Origin: Janthinobacterium sp. SUN073
GTDB taxonomy: Bacteria > Pseudomonadota > Gammaproteobacteria > Burkholderiales > Burkholderiaceae_D
Direction of reading: 5' to 3'
NCBI RefSeq assembly: GCF_030397665.1
Contig: NZ_JAPUBT010000011.1
Span: forward strand, 124,001-188,000
DNA length: 64,000 nt
This document shows, piece after piece, positions 9,140 through 16,750 of the stretch; position 1 is the first letter of the stretch; each line of letters opens with the position of its first letter. Both the position numbers and the translations under genes were made by a program. Below the pieces are notes generated by a model. The model saw only the letters and a list, made by a program, of their open reading frames with translations. It was not told where the DNA came from and did not search any database.

Positions 9140-10063
9140 ATGATCATCAAACGAATCTCCCATCTCGTCGCCGGCGCCTGCCTGAGCGCCCTCCTGCTGT
9201 CGCCCGCCCAGGCTGCCGCACCGCTGGTGCTGATGACGGACTTCGGCACGGCCGACGGCGCCGTGTCGGCCATGCATGGCGTCGCCTATGGCGTCGATCC
9301 CAAGCTGACCATCTCGGACCTGACGCACCAGATTCCCGATTACGACATCTGGCTGGGCGCCTACCGCCTGTACCAGACGGCCAATTACTGGCCGCAAGGC
9401 ACGGTGTTTGTTTCCGTCATCGACCCGGGCGTGGGTACCAACCGCAAGTCGGTGGTGCTGAAAACCAAGGGTGGCCGCTACTTCGTGGGGCCGGACAATG
9501 GCCTGTTCACCCTGATCGCCGAGCGCGACGGCGTGGCCGAATTGCGTGAAATCGATGAAAAGGTCAACCGCCTGGCGGGATCGAGCGAGTCGTACACCTT
9601 CCATGGCCGCGACGTATACGCGTATGTGGGTGCGCGCCTGGCGTCCGGTGCCATCAGCTATGAACAGGTGGGGCCACCCTTGCCGAGCGAATCCGTGGTG
9701 AAGATCGCGTATCAAAAACCTGTGCGCGACGGCAATACCATCCGCGGCATCGTGCCCGTGCTGGATGTGAAATATGGCAATGTGTGGACGAATATTCCGA
9801 AATCGCTGCTCGACGAATTACAGGTGAAACTGCATGACCCGCTGCAAGTGCGTATTTTGCACAAGGGCAAGCAAGTGGCCAAGGTCACGGCGCCATTCGA
9901 GCACACGTTTGGCGGCGTCGCCAAGGGCAAGCCCCTGGTCTACCTGAACAGTCTGCTCGACGTGGCCGTGGCCATCAGCCAGGGTGACTTTGCCGCCCAA
10001 CACCACGTCGCCTCGGGCGTGGATTGGGAAGTGGAAGTGAGCAAGGCCCCTGGCGCCAAATAA
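9140..10063 (+). CDS. Exported SAM hydroxide adenosyltransferase-like (DUF62) protein
   Basis: A protein of 307 aa. Residues 1-26 form a clear signal peptide ending in SPAQAAA. The mature part has all DUF62/SAM-hydrolase landmarks: LMTDFGTADG with Asp34, VIDPGVGT near residue 93, GPDNGLFTL near residue 116 and FHGRDVYA near residue 155. Characterised relatives hydrolyse S-adenosylmethionine to adenosine and methionine with an activated water, or make adenosyl halides. These enzymes are usually cytoplasmic, so a secreted version is unusual. It follows the TonB-dependent receptor by 18 bp with an AAGGA site and is probably co-transcribed with it. Periplasmic action on SAM or a related nucleoside is an inference. 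Confidence 0.88.
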   Translation: MIIKRISHLVAGACLSALLLSPAQAAAPLVLMTDFGTADGAVSAMHGVAYGVDPKLTISDLTHQIPDYDIWLGAYRLYQTANYWPQGTVFVSVIDPGVGTNRKSVVLKTKGGRYFVGPDNGLFTLIAERDGVAELREIDEKVNRLAGSSESYTFHGRDVYAYVGARLASGAISYEQVGPPLPSESVVKIAYQKPVRDGNTIRGIVPVLDVKYGNVWTNIPKSLLDELQVKLHDPLQVRILHKGKQVAKVTAPFEHTFGGVAKGKPLVYLNSLLDVAVAISQGDFAAQHHVASGVDWEVEVSKAPGAK

Positions 10064-10078
10064 GAAGCTCTCGCCCGC

Positions 10079-10101
10079 GGCCGGGACGTCCTGTCCCGGC
10101 C
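10079..10101 (+). terminator. Possible hairpin terminator without U-tract
   Basis: GGCCGGGAC and GTCCCGGCC form a 9-bp stem with a 5-base loop, 16 bases after the DUF62 stop codon. No run of T follows, so it is at best a weak or Rho-assisted stop. Confidence 0.35.
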
Positions 10102-10318
10102 CATTCCGTTCACGTGGCGCGTTTGCGCCATATCAAAACGGATCACCTCTGCTCCCGCCAATGGCCGCTGATTTGTAAATCCGGTGAACCTGCGCGCACC
10201 TGTCTACTCTAAATGTTGCAAGCGATGCCAGCCTTGCTACGACAGCCTGCCTGCGCTGTGGCAGGCCGTCTGGCAGGTAGGATCACCACGACAGCTTTCC
10301 AACGAGAAAGGAACAATC

Positions 10319-10648
10319 ATGACGGCTCCACTCCCTAGCACCAGCAAGCTTGTCCTCGGCACCGCCATCGTGTGCGCGCTGCTGGGCGGCTGCAACAAGC
10401 ACAATGAGTCCACCACCACGGCCAAGCCAGCTACGCCCGCCACCACGCCCGGCGCGGGCGGCAGCGGCACCTCGGGCACCAGCGGCACCACCACGCCGGA
10501 CGCCACCACGCCCGCCACTCCATCCGTTGCACCGGGCACAACTACCAACCCCGACGGCACGACCACGCCGCCGGCCACCCCGCCTGGCAATGGCGCCACG
10601 CCCGGCACCGGGACTGGTACCACCACGCCACCGCCACGCAGCAGCTAA
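10319..10648 (+). CDS. Small Thr/Pro/Gly-rich lipoprotein
   Basis: A protein of 109 aa. The first 22 residues form a lipoprotein signal (KLVLGTAIVCALLGGC) whose lipobox LLGGC fixes the mature N-terminal Cys. The remaining 85 residues are low-complexity Thr, Pro, Gly and Ala, rich in TTTP, GTSGT and PATP units, with no folded domain visible. Asn at the second mature position suggests outer-membrane rather than inner-membrane retention, by the E. coli sorting rule. The ATG at 10319 has an AAAGGAAC site. The role is unknown; such tails can act as flexible spacers in the envelope. The upstream extension to 10184 lacks a signal and is rejected. Confidence 0.72.
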   Translation: MTAPLPSTSKLVLGTAIVCALLGGCNKHNESTTTAKPATPATTPGAGGSGTSGTSGTTTPDATTPATPSVAPGTTTNPDGTTTPPATPPGNGATPGTGTGTTTPPPRSS

Positions 10649-10714
10649 AGGCGACGCCCGCTCCGCTGCGGCGGCCGGCCCTGCAGCCCGGCAACAAACA
10701 AGGGAATCAGCAAC

Positions 10715-10740
10715 AAAGAGCCTTCCAACGAAGGCTCTTT
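10715..10740. terminator. Bidirectional intrinsic terminator
   Basis: Perfect 11-bp stem AAAGAGCCTTC / GAAGGCTCTTT with loop CAAC. It sits between the convergent lipoprotein gene and the RND pump gene, so it can serve both strands; the flanking A and T ends act as the U-tract. The same stem recurs at 16687-16712. Confidence 0.8.
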
Positions 10741-10778
10741 GTCTTGCACGGCGCAGCAATTGCCCCCGCTGCAGCGCA

Positions 10779-13700
10779 TCAATGGGCTGGCGCCGCCTTC
10801 ACCGCGCCCCGTGCACTCAACGCCTGGTGGTCCGCCGCCAGGAACAGATACATGGCCGGCACCACGAACAGGGTAAACAAGGTGCCGATGGACAAACCCG
10901 TGAAAATCACCAGCCCCATCGCGTGCCGCCCGGCCGCCCCCGCGCCCGAAGCGATCACCAGGGGCAGCACGCCAAACACCATGGCGGCCGTCGTCATCAG
11001 AATGGGACGCAGGCGCACGGCGGCCGCTTCCTCCACCGCCTCGCGCTTGCTCTTGCCCGTCCTTTGCAGCTGATTCGCCACTTCCACGATCAGGATGCCA
11101 TGCTTGCTGATCAGTCCCATCAGGGTCACCAGGCCCACCTCCGTGTAGATGTTGATCGACGCAAAGCCGAGGAAGATGAACATGGTCGCGCCAAACAGGG
11201 CCAGCGGCACGGAGATGAGGATCACGACGGGGTCGCGGAAACTCTCGAACTGTGCCGCCAGCGCCAGGAAGACGATCACCACGGCAAACAGCATGGTGAC
11301 GATAAAGCCGCCCGATTCCTGCACGAACTGGCGCGACTGGCCCGAATAATCAACCGTGTAGCCACTGGGCGCCACCTGGGCCAGCGCATCGCGCATGAAG
11401 GCCAGCACCTCGCCCTGCGAGGCGCCGGACACGCCGGAAAGCGTGACGGCGTTGAGTTGCTGGAAGCGGTTGATCGACTCGGGCACGATGTCGTATCGGA
11501 TATGCGCGACGGTACTGGCCGGTATCATCGTGCCGTTGGGCGTCTTGATATGGAAGTCCAGCACGGCCGATGGATTCAGGCGGTCGACCTGCAATACCTG
11601 CGGGATCACTTTATAGGAACGCCCGGCGATGGAAAAGTAATTGACGTAGCCACCGCCCAGGGCCGCGCCCAAGGCCTGCCCCACATCCTGCTGCGTCATG
11701 CCCAGCGCGGCGACGCTGTCGCGGTCGACCACCACGGTGGCTTGCGGTTTGTCAATCTTCAAGTCCGTATCCACGAAATAAAATTTGCCCGATGCGCGCG
11801 CCTTCTCCAGCACCTGCTGCGCGATGGTATCGAGGTTTTCAAACGGCTCCGTGGTAGCGATGACGAACTGCACGGGTAAACCCGAGGAACCGGGCAAGGC
11901 GGGGAACTGGAAGGCGGCCACGCGGGCGCCGGCTATCCTGTTCCAGCCCGCCTGCAAGTCCTGCTGCACCTGCTGGGCGCTGCGCGCACGCTCGTTCCAC
12001 GGCGTCATCAGCATGCCGCCAAAACCCGAGTTGACAGTCGGTACGCCCGTGATCTGGAACATCTGGCTGTATTCGGGCATGGCCTTGGCCACCTGGTAGA
12101 TTTGCTCGGCATACACTTGCATCTGGTCCGAGGTGGCCGTCGGGTCGCCCACCACCTGCGACAGCACGACGCCCTGGTCTTCCTCGGGCGCCAGCTCGGA
12201 CTGCGACATCTTGAACATCAACCCCAGCACCAGCATCAAAATCGCCGCCATGACAATGAGCACGGGCCAGGTATCGAGCAGCGCGTGCAGCAGGCGCAGA
12301 TACGAGTCGTGCACCTTGCCGAAGACGCGGTCGATGGCTTGCACGAAGCGGCCACTATCCTGTTCCGGGCGGAAGAAGCGCGAACACATCATGGGCGACA
12401 AGGTCAGGGCCACCACGCCCGACACGGCCACGGCGCCGGCCAGGGTGAAGGCGAATTCCGTGAACAACGCGCCCGTCAGGCCGCCCTGGAAGCCGATGGG
12501 CACATACACGGCGATGAGCACCACCGTCATGGCCAAAATCGGGCTGCCCAGTTCGCGCGCCGCCAGCAGGCTGGCCTCCAGCGGCGGCTGGCCCTGCTTC
12601 ATGTGGCGGTCCACGTTTTCCACCACGATGATGGCGTCGTCGACCACCAGGCCGATGGCCAGCACGATGGCCAGCAGAGTCAGCAAGTTGATGGAATAGC
12701 CGAGCGCCAGCATGGCCGTAAACGTGCCGATCAGTGATAGCGGCATGGCGATCACGGGCACGATCACGGCCCGCAAGCTGCCCAGGAACAAATAGATGAC
12801 GATGGTGACGATCAGCAGCGCCTCGACCAGGGTCTTGATGACTTCGTGGATGGAGGTATTGATGAAGAACGTGGAGTCGTACACGATGTCGCCCGTCAAG
12901 CCGGCCGGCAGCTGAGACTGGATATCGGGGAAGACGGCGCGCACGCGCTCGGCCACGTCGAGGATATTGGCTTCCGGCGCCACCTTGATGCCGATGAAGA
13001 CGGAGCGCACGCCGCTGAAGGCCACGTTGAAATCATAGTTTTCAGAACCCAGCACGACGGTGGCCAGGTCTTCCAGCCTCACAATGGAGTCACCGCTGCG
13101 CTTGACGACAAGTTGCCTGAACTCCTCCACCGAATGCAGATCCGTGCCGGCCGTCAGGGGAACGGTCACCATCTGGCCCTTGCTGGACCCCAGCGCAGCC
13201 AGGTAATTGTTATTGCCCAGGGCGGTGCTCACCTCGGCCGCCGTCACGCCGAACGCGGCCATCTTGTCCGCGTCCAGCCAGGCGCGCAGGGCAAACAGAC
13301 GCGCGCCCAGCAGTTCCGCCGTCTGCACGCCGCTGACGGAGTCGAGCTTGGGCTTGACCACGCGGCTCAGGTAATCCGTCACATTATTCGTCGGCAAGGA
13401 CTTGCTGTAAAAGCCCAGGTACATGGCGTCCGTCGTCTGCCCCATCTGTACCGTCAGCACGGGCGTTTGCGCCTGGGCGGGTAGCTGATTCTTCACGGAA
13501 CTGACTTGGGTATTGATTTCCGTCAAAGCCCGGTTCGCGTCGTAATTGAGGCGCAAGGTAGCCGTGATGGTCGACATGCCGCTGCTGCTGGACGAGGACA
13601 GGTAATCGATGCCCTGCGCCTGGGCGATGGCCGATTCCAGCGGTTGCGTAATGAAACCGGCCACCGTCTGCGCGTCTGCGCCATAGTAGGTGGTGGAAAT

Positions 13701-13838
13701 CGTCACGACGGCATTCTGCGTCTTCGGATACTGGTTGATGGGCAAACTGAACAGGGAGCGCAGCCCCAGCACCACCAGCAACAAACTCACCACCATGGCC
13801 AGCACGGGCCTGCGGATAAAGAGATCGGTGAAGTTCAT
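10779..13838 (-). CDS. RND multidrug efflux permease, MexI/MdtC-like (HAE-1)
   Basis: A protein of 1019 aa, the full length for an inner-membrane HAE-1 RND pump. It starts MNFTDLFIRRPVLA, the usual first transmembrane helix, and has two large periplasmic loops and two six-helix bundles. The proton relay Asp pair is in GLVVDDAIIVVENV near residue 400. The N-terminus resembles MexI-type pumps. It is third in an operon read OMF (15063-16568), adaptor (13848-15005), permease, with only nine bases between adaptor and permease, so the tripartite pump is complete. The substrate is not predictable. A terminator follows at 10715-10740. Confidence 0.93.
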   Translation of the reverse strand: MNFTDLFIRRPVLAMVVSLLLVVLGLRSLFSLPINQYPKTQNAVVTISTTYYGADAQTVAGFITQPLESAIAQAQGIDYLSSSSSSGMSTITATLRLNYDANRALTEINTQVSSVKNQLPAQAQTPVLTVQMGQTTDAMYLGFYSKSLPTNNVTDYLSRVVKPKLDSVSGVQTAELLGARLFALRAWLDADKMAAFGVTAAEVSTALGNNNYLAALGSSKGQMVTVPLTAGTDLHSVEEFRQLVVKRSGDSIVRLEDLATVVLGSENYDFNVAFSGVRSVFIGIKVAPEANILDVAERVRAVFPDIQSQLPAGLTGDIVYDSTFFINTSIHEVIKTLVEALLIVTIVIYLFLGSLRAVIVPVIAMPLSLIGTFTAMLALGYSINLLTLLAIVLAIGLVVDDAIIVVENVDRHMKQGQPPLEASLLAARELGSPILAMTVVLIAVYVPIGFQGGLTGALFTEFAFTLAGAVAVSGVVALTLSPMMCSRFFRPEQDSGRFVQAIDRVFGKVHDSYLRLLHALLDTWPVLIVMAAILMLVLGLMFKMSQSELAPEEDQGVVLSQVVGDPTATSDQMQVYAEQIYQVAKAMPEYSQMFQITGVPTVNSGFGGMLMTPWNERARSAQQVQQDLQAGWNRIAGARVAAFQFPALPGSSGLPVQFVIATTEPFENLDTIAQQVLEKARASGKFYFVDTDLKIDKPQATVVVDRDSVAALGMTQQDVGQALGAALGGGYVNYFSIAGRSYKVIPQVLQVDRLNPSAVLDFHIKTPNGTMIPASTVAHIRYDIVPESINRFQQLNAVTLSGVSGASQGEVLAFMRDALAQVAPSGYTVDYSGQSRQFVQESGGFIVTMLFAVVIVFLALAAQFESFRDPVVILISVPLALFGATMFIFLGFASINIYTEVGLVTLMGLISKHGILIVEVANQLQRTGKSKREAVEEAAAVRLRPILMTTAAMVFGVLPLVIASGAGAAGRHAMGLVIFTGLSIGTLFTLFVVPAMYLFLAADHQALSARGAVKAAPAH

Positions 13839-13847
13839 GGCGGCGCC

Positions 13848-15005
13848 TCAGTGTTCCTGCGGCGTGGGTTGCGGATTGTTACCCGGCTCGACGACGTTGC
13901 TGATCACCACGGGGCTGCCGTTCTTGAGCTTGATCTGCCCGCTGGTGACGACTTGCTGCCCCTCGGTGAGCCCCGTCAGCACGGCTACCTGGTCGCCGCG
14001 TGTTTCACCCGTCGTCACGAATACCTGACGCACCACCAGCTCACCCGCCCTGGGCGGCGGCGCGCCGGGGGCCGTGACCTTGGGCGCCTGCGCCGGATGC
14101 ACGACGAAGACGGTGGAACCATACGGGTTGTAGGTGATCGCCGTCTGCGGCAAAGTCAGATACTGTTTCTTGGCCCCCACTTCCACGTTGACGTTGGCAA
14201 ACATACCCGGCAGCAACTGCCGTTGCGGATTGGCCACCGTGGCCTCCACCTGCACATTGCGCGTGGCGGGGTCGACCTTGGAACTGATGGCGCTGACCTT
14301 GCCCGCAAAGGCCGTGTTCGCATGTGCATCGCTGGACAGGTTCAGGGCTTGCCCCACTTGCAGGCCGCTCAGCTGCTTTTGCGGAATATAGAAGTCGACA
14401 TAGATGGGATCGATGGTTTGCAAGGTGACGATCCTGTCGCCGGGATTGAGGTACTGGCCCGGATTGACGGTGGTGATGCCCAGTTTTCCCGCAAACGGCG
14501 CGCGGATGGTTTTCTTTGCCACCAGCGCCGCCTGCTGGGCGGCCAGGGCCTTGCGGCTTTTCACGTCGGCCAGGTCGCTGTCGATCTGTGCCTGGCTGAT
14601 CGCTTGCACGGCAAATTGCTGCTGGTCGCGCGCCAGCACGGACGCGGCAAGTTCGGCCGCCGCCTCCAGGGCGCGCAGCTGCGCAATATCCGCATCGGCA
14701 TTGAGTTGCACCAGTAATTGCCCTGCCGCCACCTCCTGGCCCGACTTGAAGTTGATCGTCCTGACAAGGCCGGCAATTTCGCTCGTCACGTCGACCCCGC
14801 GCACGGCCACCATGGTGCCCACGGAAGACAGGTGCGGCTGCCACTCGACCTTGCGGATGATGGTCGCCGACACCGTCTGCCGCGTGGGCTTGGGCGAACT
14901 GGCCATGAGCTGGCGGATGTGCAGGAAAAATCCCAGCGCCAGCAGGGCAATCAACAGCACCACCGCTCCCAGCATGATGAGCATGCGCTTATTGCGTTTC
15001 GTCAT
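13848..15005 (-). CDS. RND efflux periplasmic adaptor (membrane fusion protein)
   Basis: A protein of 385 aa. It has an N-terminal membrane anchor (residues about 8-27, LIMLGAVVLLIALLALGFF), a lipoyl half-motif around GLVRTINFKSGQEVAAGQLLVQL, an alpha-hairpin (about 105-160), the second lipoyl half with TIRAPFAGKLGI, then beta-barrel and membrane-proximal domains. The ATG at 15005 is chosen because AAGGAG lies eight bases upstream; the in-frame ATG at 15023 would have its site touching the start codon. It joins the outer-membrane lipoprotein encoded upstream to the permease encoded downstream. MexH-type adaptors look similar. Confidence 0.92.
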   Translation of the reverse strand: MTKRNKRMLIMLGAVVLLIALLALGFFLHIRQLMASSPKPTRQTVSATIIRKVEWQPHLSSVGTMVAVRGVDVTSEIAGLVRTINFKSGQEVAAGQLLVQLNADADIAQLRALEAAAELAASVLARDQQQFAVQAISQAQIDSDLADVKSRKALAAQQAALVAKKTIRAPFAGKLGITTVNPGQYLNPGDRIVTLQTIDPIYVDFYIPQKQLSGLQVGQALNLSSDAHANTAFAGKVSAISSKVDPATRNVQVEATVANPQRQLLPGMFANVNVEVGAKKQYLTLPQTAITYNPYGSTVFVVHPAQAPKVTAPGAPPPRAGELVVRQVFVTTGETRGDQVAVLTGLTEGQQVVTSGQIKLKNGSPVVISNVVEPGNNPQPTPQEH

Positions 15006-15062
15006 GGATGCGCTCCTTGTCATTCCTTCCGGCTGCCATTGCGGTGTCGTATTGCACGCCCC

Positions 15063-16568
15063 TCAGTTCCTGCCCGCCGCCACCGGCAAGGTGGTCGTGG
15101 CGGGAACGTTGTCCAGCGCGGGCCGGTTCCACCAGCCGCCGCCCAGCGCCTGGAACAGCGCGGCGCTATCGGCATGACGGGCCGCCTGCGCCTGCACCAG
15201 GCCCACCCTGGCCTGCTGGTACGTGCGTTGGACATCCAGCAAGGTTAGATAACTGATGGCACCGAGCTTGAATTGCTGCGTACTCAGCGCCAGCGATTCG
15301 CTGGCCAGCGCCTCCACCTCGGCTTGCTGCTGCAAGGCGGCAGCATCAGCCTCGATGGCCCGCAAGCTATCGGCCACATTCTGGAAGGCGGCCAGCACGG
15401 TGGCGCGGTAATCGGCCGCCGCGCCCTCGTAGGCGGCGATGGCGGCCCGCCGCCTGGCGCGCAGCGCGCCGCCATTAAAAACAGGCTGGGCCAGCCCGGC
15501 CGCCACGCCCCACACGGAAGAACCGCCATGCAGCAACGCGGGAAAGCTGGTCGCCAAGGCGCCAAGATTGCCCGTCAAGGTAAATTGGGGATACATGGCT
15601 GCCGTGGCGACACCGATCTGCGCGCTGGCCTGCTGCAGCAGCGCTTCGCTGGCGCGGATGTCGGGGCGCTGGCGCACCAGGGCAGACGGCAGGGAAACGG
15701 GCAAGTCCTGCGGCAAGTGCAGCGACGCCAGGTCGAATTCAGGCATGCCGGGCTCGCTGGGCAGCTTGCCCGCATACACGGATAGCTGGTGGCGCGTCAG
15801 GGCCAGGGCTTTTTCCAGCGGCGGCACGCTGGCCCGCGTCTGCGCCACCGTGTTGCGCTGGAGCAGTACCGTGGCACGGCCGATGGCGCCGAAGCGCAAT
15901 TGCTGCTCGATCACGTCCAGCTGTTTCTGCTGCGCGTCGAGTATGTCGCTGGTGGCCTGCAGCTGTCCGCGCAGGGATGCTTCGCGGATGGCCGCCGTCA
16001 CCAGGTTGGCCGTCAGGGCCAGGTACGCCGCTTCCAGCTGGTATTGCCGATAGTCAACCAGGGCTTGCAGCCCCTCCAGCTGGCGCTTGTTGCCGCCAAA
16101 TACATCCAGGGCATACGATACATTCACCGAGGCATTGTACAAATTGAAAACGCCGCCCTTGCCTTCCAGGCTGCTGTTTTTTTCACGACTCACGCCCAGC
16201 TGCGCACCCACCTCGGGATACAGCAGGCTGCCGGACAGGGCGCGGTAGTTTTCATCGGACTGGCGCAACGCCGCCTGGGCCGATGCCAGGCCGGGACTGC
16301 GCGCGAGGGCCCCGCGCACGAGCTGGTCCAGCGCCGGTGACTGGAATAGCGACCACCATTGCGCGGGGATATCCTGGCCGGGTACAAAGCGCTGCGCCTG
16401 GCCAGCGGGACCGGGCGCAGCCGCCGTTTGCGCCGGCAAGGGCGCCGGCGTGTAGCTGTCACCGCCGCCGGGGGCGGCAGGACGCTGGAAATCCGGCCCG
16501 ACGGCACAAGCGGCCAGCAGGCATGCCATGAGGATGCCCAGACTGGGCTGCCGGATACTGGAGAACAT
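15063..16568 (-). CDS. Efflux outer-membrane factor, NodT/OprM-type lipoprotein
   Basis: A protein of 501 aa. The signal peptide ends in the lipobox LLAAC at residues 17-21, followed by AVGPDFQRP, the typical start of NodT-family channels. Two OEP repeats follow, with conserved motifs ALARSPGLASAQAALRQS near residue 100 and RPDIRASEALLQQASAQIGVA near residue 325. The trimeric channel crosses the outer membrane and periplasm. I take the ATG at 16568; a longer frame to 16865 runs back through the upstream terminator and has no signal peptide. First gene of the pump operon; a TCTAC-N4-GTAGA palindrome lies about 90 bp upstream. Confidence 0.93.
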   Translation of the reverse strand: MFSSIRQPSLGILMACLLAACAVGPDFQRPAAPGGGDSYTPAPLPAQTAAAPGPAGQAQRFVPGQDIPAQWWSLFQSPALDQLVRGALARSPGLASAQAALRQSDENYRALSGSLLYPEVGAQLGVSREKNSSLEGKGGVFNLYNASVNVSYALDVFGGNKRQLEGLQALVDYRQYQLEAAYLALTANLVTAAIREASLRGQLQATSDILDAQQKQLDVIEQQLRFGAIGRATVLLQRNTVAQTRASVPPLEKALALTRHQLSVYAGKLPSEPGMPEFDLASLHLPQDLPVSLPSALVRQRPDIRASEALLQQASAQIGVATAAMYPQFTLTGNLGALATSFPALLHGGSSVWGVAAGLAQPVFNGGALRARRRAAIAAYEGAAADYRATVLAAFQNVADSLRAIEADAAALQQQAEVEALASESLALSTQQFKLGAISYLTLLDVQRTYQQARVGLVQAQAARHADSAALFQALGGGWWNRPALDNVPATTTLPVAAGRN

Positions 16569-16659
16569 GGTGCTTGTCCGATACGTTGCCGTGCCACATT
16601 GCCGTTGAAAAATATCGCAAAAATATCCCGATACCAGGCTGACGAAGCCGCCCACCCGT

Positions 16660-16673
16660 TCTACGATTGTAGA
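16660..16673. promoter_or_regulatory. Possible operator of the RND operon
   Basis: A perfect inverted repeat TCTAC-GATT-GTAGA lies between the terminator of the upstream pump operon and the start of the OMF gene at 16568. Its size would suit a dimeric TetR- or MarR-type repressor. No regulator gene is adjacent, so the partner is unknown. Confidence 0.3.
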
Positions 16674-16686
16674 GCACCAGACGTAA

Positions 16687-16712
16687 AAAGAGCCTTCCGA
16701 AGAAGGCTCTTT
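16687..16712 (-). terminator. Intrinsic terminator of the second RND operon
   Basis: On the minus strand an 11-bp stem AAAGAGCCTTC / GAAGGCTCTTT with loop TTCG is followed by TT and A. The stem sequence is identical to that at 10715-10740. It lies 39 bp after the stop codon of the permease gene at 16751. Confidence 0.85.
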
Positions 16713-16750
16713 GACCTGGCACAAGGATTGCGCAGCCGAGGCTGCCTGAA

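Noticed and set aside
10779..13838. Plus-strand frames of 200-509 residues over the first RND operon
   Set aside because: They are mirror frames of conserved pump genes, with no ribosome binding sites or recognisable domains.
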